This document shows, one piece after another, positions 56,567-64,000 of a stretch of DNA of 64,000 bases. The position numbers were made by a program, and so were the translations under genes. Under the pieces are notes generated by a model, which worked only from the letters and a program-made list of their open reading frames with translations, made no database searches and had not been told where the DNA came from. The DNA comes from Flavobacterium sp. NRK F7 (GTDB lineage: Bacteria; Bacteroidota; Bacteroidia; Flavobacteriales; Flavobacteriaceae): contig NZ_JAMXLB010000001.1 of the NCBI RefSeq assembly GCF_024054195.1, forward strand, positions 1,915,624-1,979,623. The letters run 5' to 3'. The stretch's first letter is position 1; the number at the start of each line of letters is the position of its first letter.

Positions 56567-57341
56567 CTTGTTTGTTTATATTGTATTCTAGGAATATTTC
56601 TGTTCCATTTTCACTGGAATCTAAAGACAATTTTGCGCCAATCAATTTTGCCCTATATTTAATATTATTTAATCCTAAGCCTTTGTGCATTATTTTTGAA
56701 TCAAAACCAATTCCAAAGTCTTTTAATTGAATTGTAAGAATTTCTTCATTACAATTAATGTTCATTTCTATTTTTTTACTAGATGAATGTTTTAAGCTGT
56801 TGTGTATAGATTCTTGAAAAATGCGATACAAAATTAGCTCGTGTTCCACATTAATTTTTGGGAAATTACAAGCAACATTCAGTTTACATTCAATATTTTT
56901 TAATTTTTCAATTCTTTTGAAATCATTTTCAATTGATTCAATAAAGTTAGTATTTATTAGATTATCTTTATTAATTATTCGAGATAAAATTCGTATTTCA
57001 TCTAAAGATTTAGCCATCACTGATTTTACTTCTTCTAGATCTGTTGAAGTAACACCTTCTTCTTTTTGAGCATACATATTGAGTTGCATGATGGCTACCG
57101 AAATAATTTGGCCTATATTGTCATGTAATTCTTTACTGATTTCTGTTAAAGTTTGGTCCTTAATTTCAACTCTTGTTTTGATTAATTCCGATTGAAAATG
57201 AATTTCAGATTCCATTTTATCTATCAGAAACTGAGTCTTTTTCTTTTGAAAATAAAAAAAGAGCACAAAAAGAACGATGAGTAAAGTAAAAAATACAATA
57301 CTAAGCGATATGACTAATAATTGTATTTCTTCTCTGTCCAT
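56535..57341 (-). CDS. sensor histidine kinase (HisKA_3/HPK7 type)
   Basis: A 268-residue kinase with one membrane helix (about 6-31) and almost no extracytoplasmic part, so it may sense through partners or the membrane. The phosphorylated histidine is H73 in ELHDNIGQ. The ATPase has the N-box segment RIFQESIHNSLKHSSS, DFGIGFD and GLGLNNIKYRAKLIGAKL. The start is ATG 57341, within the last 28 bases of the 7TM gene. It is followed by the response regulator gene with a 32-base overlap. Confidence 0.9.
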   Translation of the reverse strand: MDREEIQLLVISLSIVFFTLLIVLFVLFFYFQKKKTQFLIDKMESEIHFQSELIKTRVEIKDQTLTEISKELHDNIGQIISVAIMQLNMYAQKEEGVTSTDLEEVKSVMAKSLDEIRILSRIINKDNLINTNFIESIENDFKRIEKLKNIECKLNVACNFPKINVEHELILYRIFQESIHNSLKHSSSKKIEMNINCNEEILTIQLKDFGIGFDSKIMHKGLGLNNIKYRAKLIGAKLSLDSSENGTEIFLEYNINKQDESKEKSNNN

Positions 57342-57964
57342 AAAAATCCGATTATAAAACAACTATTCATTATTAAATTAAGTATAAAAAGAACTATCCA
57401 ATATATGGATGAACTATACTCAATTAAAAACCATTCTAATGAAAGCATAAAAGGTAAAAAAGGTACATGAAATAATAAAACTCCAATAACAAACCAAAAA
57501 AATATGTTTTTTTTGTAATTTAAAACATTACTTGAGTTGAATAATTCAATAAAATAAAATGTAGAAAGTATAATAAATAAGAGCACACCTAAGGAATACA
57601 AACCAGAATAGATATCATGTCCTAAAGTTTCAAATTGAAATATTAAATTTAAAATAAAAACAGTTGTATAAACAACCATGAATATAGATCCTAAAACTTT
57701 AACGCGATAGTTTTTTAAAATCTTTACTAAAATATAAAAGTATAATTGAAAAAGAATAAATATATAGATATTGAAGATATAGTAATTTAATAAACCGGTC
57801 CAAAGACTAAATAAAGGACCTAAAACTTCAATAAGAAGTGTTAAACCTATAGTAAATAGCGATAACTTGGATTTATAATTGGGCAATTTTGACCAATTTA
57901 GTAAACCAATGATTACCGTGATTAAGGCAAATAGACCTGGGAAGTATCTTAAATATATTAACAT
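57314..57964 (-). CDS. polytopic membrane protein upstream of a histidine kinase
   Basis: A 216-residue protein with six or seven hydrophobic helices, aromatic-rich and without enzyme motif. It overlaps the histidine kinase gene by 28 bases, so it is probably translated with it and could be a sensory partner that compensates for the kinase's lack of an input domain. This is inference from gene order. It starts at ATG 57964, and a terminator hairpin (57995-58037) lies immediately upstream. Confidence 0.75.
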   Translation of the reverse strand: MLIYLRYFPGLFALITVIIGLLNWSKLPNYKSKLSLFTIGLTLLIEVLGPLFSLWTGLLNYYIFNIYIFILFQLYFYILVKILKNYRVKVLGSIFMVVYTTVFILNLIFQFETLGHDIYSGLYSLGVLLFIILSTFYFIELFNSSNVLNYKKNIFFWFVIGVLLFHVPFLPFMLSLEWFLIEYSSSIYWIVLFILNLIMNSCFIIGFLWTEKKYNY

Positions 57965-57983
57965 TAATTCTTTTTCTGGTAGA

Positions 57984-58037
57984 ATTTTTAAAAAAAATCA
58001 ATAGAATTAAAAGTTAGGCTTCTAATTCTATTGATTT
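57984..58037 (-). terminator. Rho-independent terminator downstream of the 58052-58570 lipoprotein
   Basis: A 15-bp perfect stem (57995-58009 with 58023-58037), 13-base loop and a T-run on the minus strand (complement of 57984-57994). It lies 14 bases past the lipoprotein stop and 31 bases before the 7TM start. Confidence 0.85.
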
Positions 58038-58051
58038 AATAAATTTCTTTA

Positions 58052-58570
58052 TTAATTTAATGGATAAGTTGCTTTTGGAGGATGTCCCATAGTACCAAAA
58101 TTCATTGGTTCAATTTCTTCAATATCTGGGTTTTCCTCAAGTGTTTGTATGGTCATGGCTGGTAAGCTCAAAAAACTACCTTTTTGTACATCTGTTCTTT
58201 TACCAGTTGGCGTTAAAAAGATGGTGGTCATATTAGCCTTTTCATTGTACTCTCTCGTATTTGGATACGCTCCTAAATAAAAACGAATTCCATTTACATT
58301 GTATCCTTTTTCTTTACCTTGTTTTTTTATGTAATAAATATAATTTTCTAATTCTTTAATAGAATACCAAGCCGAATTTGCATCTTCTTTATTAATACTT
58401 TGTGAAACTAGACGGTGTCTAGTATTGTTATAATTGCGGTTTAATTCTTTTGCGACATCATTCGAGATTAGTTGAGTTGGTTCTTCATGTTTTACCTCTA
58501 CTTCAGTACAGGACTGAAATAAGAATAATGTAAACAAACAAGTTAATAGAAGATAGTTACATTTTTTCAT
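58052..58570 (-). CDS. small lipoprotein of unknown function
   Basis: A 172-residue lipoprotein with signal MKKCNYLLLTCLFTLFLFQSC and lipid Cys21. The mature part has NRNYNNTRHRLVSQSINKEDANSAWYSIKELENYIYYIKKQGKEKGYNVNG at about residues 47-97 and YLGAYPNTREYNEKANMTTIFLTPTG near 103. Similar lipoproteins occur widely in flavobacteria, but their function is not known to me. It has a good promoter and a terminator, so it is probably monocistronic. Confidence 0.7.
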   Translation of the reverse strand: MKKCNYLLLTCLFTLFLFQSCTEVEVKHEEPTQLISNDVAKELNRNYNNTRHRLVSQSINKEDANSAWYSIKELENYIYYIKKQGKEKGYNVNGIRFYLGAYPNTREYNEKANMTTIFLTPTGKRTDVQKGSFLSLPAMTIQTLEENPDIEEIEPMNFGTMGHPPKATYPLN

Positions 58571-58598
58571 AATGGTTTATTTATTTAAGTTTATGGGG

Positions 58599-58629
58599 CA
58601 AATGTATTTGTATTGACAAAATCGTACAA
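58599..58629 (-). promoter_or_regulatory. Promoter of the lipoprotein gene at 58052-58570
   Basis: On the minus strand TTG (58629-58627), 20 bases, then a perfect TACATTTG (58606-58599), 28 bases before the ATG. A GGGGA-3-TCCCC inverted repeat (58630-58642) lies directly upstream. Confidence 0.65.
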
Positions 58630-58676
58630 GGGGAAAATCCCCCTTTTTTCAACAAGTAAGTTATATCGTTCTTATT

Positions 58677-58705
58677 TTGATTTGTAATAAAATACCTTAT
58701 TTTTA
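58677..58705 (+). promoter_or_regulatory. Candidate promoter of the membrane protein at 58723
   Basis: TTG (58677-58679), 18 bases, then TATTTTTA (58698-58705), near TAnnTTTG, 17 bases before the ATG. Confidence 0.4.
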
Positions 58706-58722
58706 CAAAAAATATATATTGT

Positions 58723-59520
58723 ATGGACTTTAATATTAGTGAAAAAATTAGAAAGGGTTATTCTTTAGATTTGGGAAAATTAATTGAAGATTGCTTTGAA
58801 ATTTATAAAAAAACATTTCTTATAGCAGGATTAGGTTTTTTTATTGTTGCTATAACCGCATTTGTTTTATATGCTTTTTTAGGGGCTACGCTCATAGGAG
58901 TTTCTAGTTTATCTGATTGGGCCATCCAAATGGAATCCATGCAACATGAAGTGGGTTTTATTATTGGAAATTTTGTGATTACGATTCTTTTTTCAACTTT
59001 AATAGCTCCTTTGAATGCAGGTTTTCTTAAATTATGCCTTTTAGCCAAACGAAATCAAGAGCTAAATTTAGGAGTAATCTTTGAATATTATAAAAGTAAA
59101 TATCTAAAAGATATCTTGATAGGGGCTGTAATTATTGCATTAACATCAATGGTAATTAGTACTGTATTTCAATTTATTCCTCTATCTATAGCTGGTTTTT
59201 TTATAAAATTAATTGGTGTTTTAATTCAAATTTTAATTGGAGTATTTACCATACTATTTGTTCCATTAGTTATTTTTGCGAATGAGAATTACAGCGAAGC
59301 ACTTCAAAATAGTATCAGATTAGTTGCTAAAAAACCATTTCATATTATTTTAGCTTTATTAGTTGCAACAATTGGTGCTTTTTTAGGAATTATTGGATTG
59401 TGTATTGGTGTATTTTTTACGTTTCCGATTTATACTGCAATGGTTTTTTCGATATATGATAATATTGTAGGTGTTGAAGCGTACAATGTTTTAGATGAAA
59501 TTGGTCAAATAGAAGAATAA
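58723..59520 (+). CDS. polytopic membrane protein of unknown function
   Basis: A 265-residue protein with about six hydrophobic segments (32-55, 82-105, 132-158, 162-185, 206-230 and 231-250) and a short acidic C-terminus. It has no enzyme motif. In layout it resembles the MoxR-locus membrane protein at 24986-25927. A zinc metallopeptidase gene follows 34 bases later on the same strand, so the two may be co-expressed. Confidence 0.7.
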   Translation: MDFNISEKIRKGYSLDLGKLIEDCFEIYKKTFLIAGLGFFIVAITAFVLYAFLGATLIGVSSLSDWAIQMESMQHEVGFIIGNFVITILFSTLIAPLNAGFLKLCLLAKRNQELNLGVIFEYYKSKYLKDILIGAVIIALTSMVISTVFQFIPLSIAGFFIKLIGVLIQILIGVFTILFVPLVIFANENYSEALQNSIRLVAKKPFHIILALLVATIGAFLGIIGLCIGVFFTFPIYTAMVFSIYDNIVGVEAYNVLDEIGQIEE

Positions 59521-59554
59521 ATTTTTTAACTTTAGGCGAATAAAACAAAACAAC

Positions 59555-60412
59555 ATGAAATGGCAAGGTAGAAGACAAAGTGATAACGTAGAAGACAGAA
59601 GAGGTATGTCTTCTGGAGGCAAAGTAGTTGCTGGAGGAGGAATATTAGGGATTATTATTCTTCTCATACAAGTTTTTGGAGGTGATACAGGTCAAACTCT
59701 TGCTCCCGTTTTGGAACAAATGAATCAATCGGGATCTTCGCAAGAAACGGTACAACGCGAATTAACTCCAGAAGAAGAAGCGCTTGGACAATTTACTGCA
59801 ACGGTATTGGCAGATACCGAAGATATTTGGACTCAAGTTTTTAATGACAATCAATTAGGATACTACGAAAAACCTAAAATGGTTTTATTTACCGATGCTG
59901 TACAAACGGCTTGCGGAAGTGCAACAGCGGCTTCTGGACCATTTTATTGTCCGGCTGATAAAAAAGTGTATATGGATTTGCGCTTTTTTGAAGAATTACG
60001 AACGCGTTTTGGTGCTAAAGGAGGAGATTTTGCGATAGCGTATGTTATTGCTCATGAAGTAGGGCATCATGTACAAACGCTTCTTGGTACGTCTCAAAAA
60101 GTACGACAAGCGCAGCAAGGTAAAAGTAGAGCAGATGCCAACAAATTATCGGTGTGTTTAGAGCTACAAGCTGATTTTTATGCAGGACTTTGGGCACATT
60201 ATAATAAAAAATACTTAGAAGCAGGTGATATTGAAGAAGCATTAAGCGCTGCTCATGCAGTAGGTGATGATGCCATACAAAGTAAAATGCAAGGTCAAGT
60301 AGTGCCCGATTCTTTTACGCATGGAACTTCGGAACAGCGTATGAAATGGTTTATGAAAGGATACAATTCTGGTGATATAAGGCAACATGATACTTTTGCT
60401 GAAGAACTATAA
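59555..60412 (+). CDS. neutral zinc metallopeptidase (YpfJ-type)
   Basis: A 285-residue protein with a Gly-rich start (MKWQGRRQSDNVEDRRG), one membrane helix (about 24-42) and a peptidase domain. The zinc motif HEVGH is at 167-171, followed by CLELQADFYAGLW near 195, which supplies the third ligand. These proteins belong to the YpfJ/KPN_02809 family, thought to act in the periplasm; the substrate is unknown. It is closed by a terminator with a GAAA loop. Confidence 0.9.
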   Translation: MKWQGRRQSDNVEDRRGMSSGGKVVAGGGILGIIILLIQVFGGDTGQTLAPVLEQMNQSGSSQETVQRELTPEEEALGQFTATVLADTEDIWTQVFNDNQLGYYEKPKMVLFTDAVQTACGSATAASGPFYCPADKKVYMDLRFFEELRTRFGAKGGDFAIAYVIAHEVGHHVQTLLGTSQKVRQAQQGKSRADANKLSVCLELQADFYAGLWAHYNKKYLEAGDIEEALSAAHAVGDDAIQSKMQGQVVPDSFTHGTSEQRMKWFMKGYNSGDIRQHDTFAEEL

Positions 60413-60413
60413 A

Positions 60414-60450
60414 AAAATCCCAAGTGAAAACTTGGGATTTTAATTTTTTT
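60414..60450 (+). terminator. Rho-independent terminator with GAAA tetraloop
   Basis: A 12-bp perfect stem (60414-60425 with 60430-60441) closed by GAAA and followed by T-rich DNA, 2 bases after the peptidase stop. Confidence 0.88.
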
Positions 60451-60502
60451 ATTAAAATTGCCTTTTGTAAAATAAATCAAACTTAAAATCATAATACGAG
60501 AG

Positions 60503-60934
60503 ATGAAGAACCCAAAAGACTTTTTCAACATCATAAGTTATTTGCAATATCCTTTTATTTTAATTGGAGCTTATTATGCTTTTCATCCTTATTTTAATGA
60601 GTTTGTAACTATTTGGAGTGACCTTAATAATGTTCTAATCTATTTTGGATTAGGAATTAGTTTTTCTACCTTACAAGATACCACAAAAACACAGAATAAA
60701 TTTTCAAAAAGAATATGGGAAAATCCTCAAAAAGGGAAGAGAATGATAATTTTTATGACTTTTTTTTGTTTATCATTACTTACTATAGGTATGTTTTCTA
60801 TGTATATAACACAAAATAAAATATTAAAAGAGATAGCTTTTGGACTTATTGTACTAGGTATAGGATATATTAGTTTTTTGAAAGCTGCGATAGAAATATT
60901 TGAGAACCATAGAAAAGATAAAAAGCTTAAATAA
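60503..60934 (+). CDS. small membrane protein of unknown function
   Basis: A 143-residue protein with four hydrophobic segments (about 9-27, 39-56, 80-100 and 108-125) and charged ends. It has no recognisable motif. Its C-terminal codons overlap the convergent hutI by 8 bases. It stands alone between a terminator and hutI. Confidence 0.6.
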   Translation: MKNPKDFFNIISYLQYPFILIGAYYAFHPYFNEFVTIWSDLNNVLIYFGLGISFSTLQDTTKTQNKFSKRIWENPQKGKRMIIFMTFFCLSLLTIGMFSMYITQNKILKEIAFGLIVLGIGYISFLKAAIEIFENHRKDKKLK

Positions 60935-62162
60935 ATACTCCATTAATCATTACTTTTTCAATCAGGTTATTCCCAAATTCATACGGTAATTGATAATAGG
61001 AGGTTAGTGGTTTTGTAAGGATGAGATTCGCTTTTTTTCCTCTTGTGATGCTTCCATGAGTAGCACTAACACCCATAGCATAAGCACCATTAATAGTAGC
61101 CGCATTGATTGCTTCTTCGGGTGTCATTTTCATTTTTATGCAAGCAGTTGCCACCACAAAATTCATGTTTCCTGATGGAGTAGTACCCGGATTGTAATCT
61201 GTAGCCAATGCTAAAGGTAATCCAGCAGCCATCATTTTTCGAGCAGGTGTATAAGGGATACTTATGAAATACGAGCAACTTGGTAACGCTACAGGCATCG
61301 TTTTGCTATTTTGAAGTGCTTCAATGTCAGTATCTGTTACAATCTCTAAATGATCAACAGATAAAGCCTCATAATCTACACAAGCTTGTATACCATTTAT
61401 TGCTGTAAATTGGTTGACATGTATTTTTGCTGGTAAGCCATATTTTTTACCTGCTTCCATAATTTTTATGGTTTCTTCTACTGAAAAATAACCCGTTTCT
61501 AAAAACGCATCAATATAATCGGCTAAATTTTCTTCAGCAATCTTGGGTAACATTTCGTTGATAATTAGATCCAAATAGCCAGTATGGTTTTCTTTATATT
61601 CCATTGGAAATGCATGTGCTCCTAAAAAAGTAGCTTTAATGGGAATAGCATAATTTTTTTTTAATCTTTTGATAACGCGAAGCATTTTTAGTTCGCCTTC
61701 TACGGTTAAACCATAACCCGATTTTATTTCAACCGCTCCAGTTCCCAATTGCATGATTTCCTCCAAACGCTTTTTTGAAGCTTCATAAATGATATCTTCA
61801 GAAGTTTCGTTCAATTTTTTTGCTGAATTTAAAATACCACCACCTCGATTGGCAATTTCTTCATACGATAAGCCATTAATTCGATCTACAAATTCCTGAA
61901 TTCGATTGCCAGCATAAACAATATGTGTATGACTATCCACCCAAGTAGGTAAGATTACTTTTCCTGTAGCATCGATAACAGTTCCAAATTCTAATTTCGG
62001 ACAATTTTCCATGGAACCAAAATCTTCAATTACACCTTCATCAATCAATAAAAAAGCATGGTTTATAATTGGTAAAACCGACATATCTTTACCAGAAACT
62101 TTCTCAATAGTTTCATTCCTTACTTGGACTAATTCTTTAATATTGATAAAAAGGGTGCGCAT
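60927..62162 (-). CDS. hutI: imidazolonepropionase
   Basis: Hydrolyses 4-imidazolone-5-propionate in histidine degradation. The 411-residue length is normal. It has the metal motif VDSHTHIVYAG near 77, GGGILNSAKKLNETSED, the catalytic KSGYGL near 147, and the metal histidines in FLGAHAFP (near 181) and KIHVNQFT (near 247). A conserved aspartate is in LATDYNPGT near 319. Other hut genes are not in the window. It is convergent with the small membrane gene (8-base overlap) and divergent from corA. Confidence 0.95.
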   Translation of the reverse strand: MRTLFINIKELVQVRNETIEKVSGKDMSVLPIINHAFLLIDEGVIEDFGSMENCPKLEFGTVIDATGKVILPTWVDSHTHIVYAGNRIQEFVDRINGLSYEEIANRGGGILNSAKKLNETSEDIIYEASKKRLEEIMQLGTGAVEIKSGYGLTVEGELKMLRVIKRLKKNYAIPIKATFLGAHAFPMEYKENHTGYLDLIINEMLPKIAEENLADYIDAFLETGYFSVEETIKIMEAGKKYGLPAKIHVNQFTAINGIQACVDYEALSVDHLEIVTDTDIEALQNSKTMPVALPSCSYFISIPYTPARKMMAAGLPLALATDYNPGTTPSGNMNFVVATACIKMKMTPEEAINAATINGAYAMGVSATHGSITRGKKANLILTKPLTSYYQLPYEFGNNLIEKVMINGVFI

Positions 62163-62233
62163 ATTGTATTTTTTTCGTAAAAATAAGTACGTTTTTTTAA
62201 AAACTACTACCTTTAGCTTTAAAACTGATTATT

Positions 62234-63307
62234 TTGAGAAAAATTAGCTATAAAAAAGGACGAAAAGTAAGTGTTTCCAACTTCGAATATACGGGTGTTT
62301 ATACCGATAAAGGTTCTGATATGCAATTGTTTGTGTATAATGAAGATAAAGTTATAGAAGAACAGCATATTTCAGTGAAAAAATTTATGACGACCAAAGA
62401 CCTTATTTTAAATAACTGGCTTAATATTCATGGTTTAAATGATGTTGAAGTGATTAAGTCTTTAGCAGAAGCCTTACAATTAAACACGATTATAGTTTCA
62501 GATATTTTAAATATTTCTAGAGGTACTCGTTTGGATGAATTAGACGACACCTTATTTTTTAGTATCAAATCTATTTTACCAAACGATAGCGATGATAAGA
62601 CGATTTTAATTGAACAAATTAGTTTTTTGTTACAAGATAATTTAATCATTTCTTTCCAAGAAAAAAGAGGTGATTTTTTTACACATATTAGAGAACGGTT
62701 AAGAGAAAACACAGGAATTGTACGTAAAAAAAGAGTGGATTATTTATTATATCTCATGCTCGATTCCATTATTGAAAATTTTTATATTACTATTGAAAAT
62801 AAAGAAAACGATATTGAAGCACTTTTATTGGCATCCAAAACTGCCGATAGTCCGATTATCATGCAGGATATTGAAAACTTAAGGGAGATTTTTCATATTT
62901 TAAAGAGAGCTATTGTTCCTTTGCGTGATGCACTTTTCACCATCAAAACCATTAAAGAAGATGATGATTTTAATTGTATTGAGACTTCCAATTATATCTT
63001 TTTTGGAAGGTTACACCAAAAAGCATTGGAACTTTTAGAGCAAATTGATTATGATATGAAAAACTTGGACAGTGCGAGTAATTTTTTCTACACTGCTCAA
63101 AATCATAAGATGAATGAAGTTATGAAAACATTGACCGTAATTTCTTCTGTGTTTTTACCATTAACTTTTATTGTAGGCTTATATGGAATGAACTTCAAAT
63201 ACATTCCAGAACTGAATTATAAATATGGGTATTTCATCACTTTAGGCGTGATGTTTATTTTAGTAGTACTGATGTTGTACTATTTTAAAAAGAAAAGATG
63301 GTTTTAA
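62234..63307 (+). CDS. corA: CorA-family magnesium/cobalt transporter
   Basis: A 357-residue channel with a large cytoplasmic domain (about 1-290) and two C-terminal helices (about 300-345). The family signature YGMNF lies between them (near 322), and basic residues follow the second helix. It moves Mg2+ and other divalent cations down the electrochemical gradient. I assume a TTG start (62234, RKISYKKGRK), since homologues begin with this basic stretch. A TACCTTTA -7-like box is about 26 bases upstream. It stops directly against the convergent fumC. Confidence 0.92.
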   Translation: MRKISYKKGRKVSVSNFEYTGVYTDKGSDMQLFVYNEDKVIEEQHISVKKFMTTKDLILNNWLNIHGLNDVEVIKSLAEALQLNTIIVSDILNISRGTRLDELDDTLFFSIKSILPNDSDDKTILIEQISFLLQDNLIISFQEKRGDFFTHIRERLRENTGIVRKKRVDYLLYLMLDSIIENFYITIENKENDIEALLLASKTADSPIIMQDIENLREIFHILKRAIVPLRDALFTIKTIKEDDDFNCIETSNYIFFGRLHQKALELLEQIDYDMKNLDSASNFFYTAQNHKMNEVMKTLTVISSVFLPLTFIVGLYGMNFKYIPELNYKYGYFITLGVMFILVVLMLYYFKKKRWF

Positions 63308-64000
63308 CTAAACCATCTCTTTTGGATTGACCCATTGATCAAAATCTTCTGCGGAAACATAACCTAAACGTACGGCTTCTTCCTTCAAAGTGGTGCCGTT
63401 TTTATGAGCTGTTTGTGCAATTTCTGCAGCTTTATAGTAGCCAATTTTTGTATTTAAAGCGGTAACTAGCATGAGTGAATTACGTACCAATTCTTCAATT
63501 CTTTTGTTATTTGGCTCAATACCTTCTGCGCAATTTTTGTTGAACGAATGCATGGCATCCCCTAATAAAGTAGCCGATTGAATAAAGTTTGAAATGAGCA
63601 TTGGTTTAAAAACGTTCAATTCATAATGTCCTTGTGTAGCACCAATAGTAACGGCTACATCATTTCCCATTACTTGAGCACATACCATAGTAACTGCTTC
63701 ACATTGTGTAGGGTTTACTTTTCCAGGCATAATTGAGGAACCAGGTTCATTTTCAGGTAATAAAATTTCACCAATTCCTGAACGTGGGCCTGAAGCCATC
63801 ATTCGGATATCGTTTGCAATTTTATTTAAGCTTACAGCAATTTGTTTCAAGGCAGCGTGACTTTGTACGATGGCATTATGCGAAGAAAGTGCTTCAAATT
63901 TATTAGGAGCTGTGATAAATGGGAGTCCCGTAAATTTGGATATATATTCGGCTACTAATTTATCGTAACCTTCAGGTGTGTTTAGCCCTGTACCCACAGC
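63308..64000 (-). CDS. fumC: class II fumarate hydratase, C-terminal part (cut by window edge)
   Basis: Interconverts fumarate and malate in the TCA cycle. About 231 C-terminal residues are visible; the 5' part runs off the right edge. They include the signature [11 protein letters not shown], the segments [19 protein letters not shown] and the conserved end [24 protein letters not shown]. The visible length is about half of a normal 465-residue class II enzyme. Its stop codon abuts corA. Confidence 0.95.
   Translation of the reverse strand, partial: AVGTGLNTPEGYDKLVAEYISKFTGLPFITAPNKFEALSSHNAIVQSHAALKQIAVSLNKIANDIRMMASGPRSGIGEILLPENEPGSSIMPGKVNPTQCEAVTMVCAQVMGNDVAVTIGATQGHYELNVFKPMLISNFIQSATLLGDAMHSFNKNCAEGIEPNNKRIEELVRNSLMLVTALNTKIGYYKAAEIAQTAHKNGTTLKEEAVRLGYVSAEDFDQWVNPKEMV

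Noticed and set aside
57342..57362. Longer start for the histidine kinase
   Set aside because: It would use TTG; the ATG at 57341 starts the conserved sequence and leaves a shorter overlap.

Overview
The window reads as a chromosomal segment of a Flavobacteriaceae bacterium, most likely Flavobacterium or a close relative. The DNA is AT-rich and the genes start without clear Shine-Dalgarno sequences. Many have the Bacteroidetes promoter form (TTTG or TTG, 18-20 bases, then TAnnTTTG). Lineage markers are a type IX secretion type B sorting domain, a fused SecDF, an OstA-like periplasmic protein, a possible GldH-like lipoprotein and O-antigen translocase-type glycan genes. There is no rRNA, tRNA, phage, insertion sequence or CRISPR array that I can see. 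Both ends cut a gene: a DUF349 protein on the left and class II fumarase on the right.

Layout. 0-6.9 kb, minus strand: DUF349 protein (partial), aroE, a DUF368 lipid-carrier transporter, a TPR protein, a class III aminotransferase and an OstA/LptA-like protein. 6.9-12 kb: purA, a Fur-family regulator with a palindrome in its promoter, a bifunctional Rel/SpoT and a SpoU-type RNA methyltransferase. 12-16.4 kb: two secreted amidohydrolase-like proteins, one a double-length fusion whose first half lacks metal ligands. 16.4-20.5 kb: small lipoprotein, membrane, RDD and SRPBCC genes, interrupted by a repeat-filled gap at 18.6-19.3 kb.

20.5-27.7 kb: a DUF58, MoxR, DUF4350, DUF4129, membrane protein and SpoIIM run, with an RDD gene divergent from it. 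27.7-29.4 kb: a T9SS cargo protein. 29.5-39.8 kb: a surface-glycan cluster with FdtA/FdtB-like sugar enzymes, a Wzx flippase, a hexapeptide acyltransferase, four glycosyltransferases, a methyltransferase, a FemAB-like protein and a 2-oxoglutarate oxygenase. 39.8-46 kb: ftsE, a large secreted TPR protein with an outer-membrane barrel partner, and a Gre-like factor. 46-55 kb: asnB, gyrB, a barrel protein, mdh and secDF. 55-64 kb: a lipoprotein, a 7TM/histidine kinase/response regulator trio, membrane and peptidase genes, hutI, corA and fumC.

Most genes are housekeeping or envelope genes. The accessory parts are the glycan cluster and the repeat-rich gap. The least explained items are the two-form repeat family at 18.7-19.3 kb, three operator-like inverted repeats inside promoters (fur, SRPBCC gene, asnB), the MoxR/DUF58/SpoIIM/RDD locus and the pseudo-active amidohydrolase pair. 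I found no clearly new defence or mobile system.
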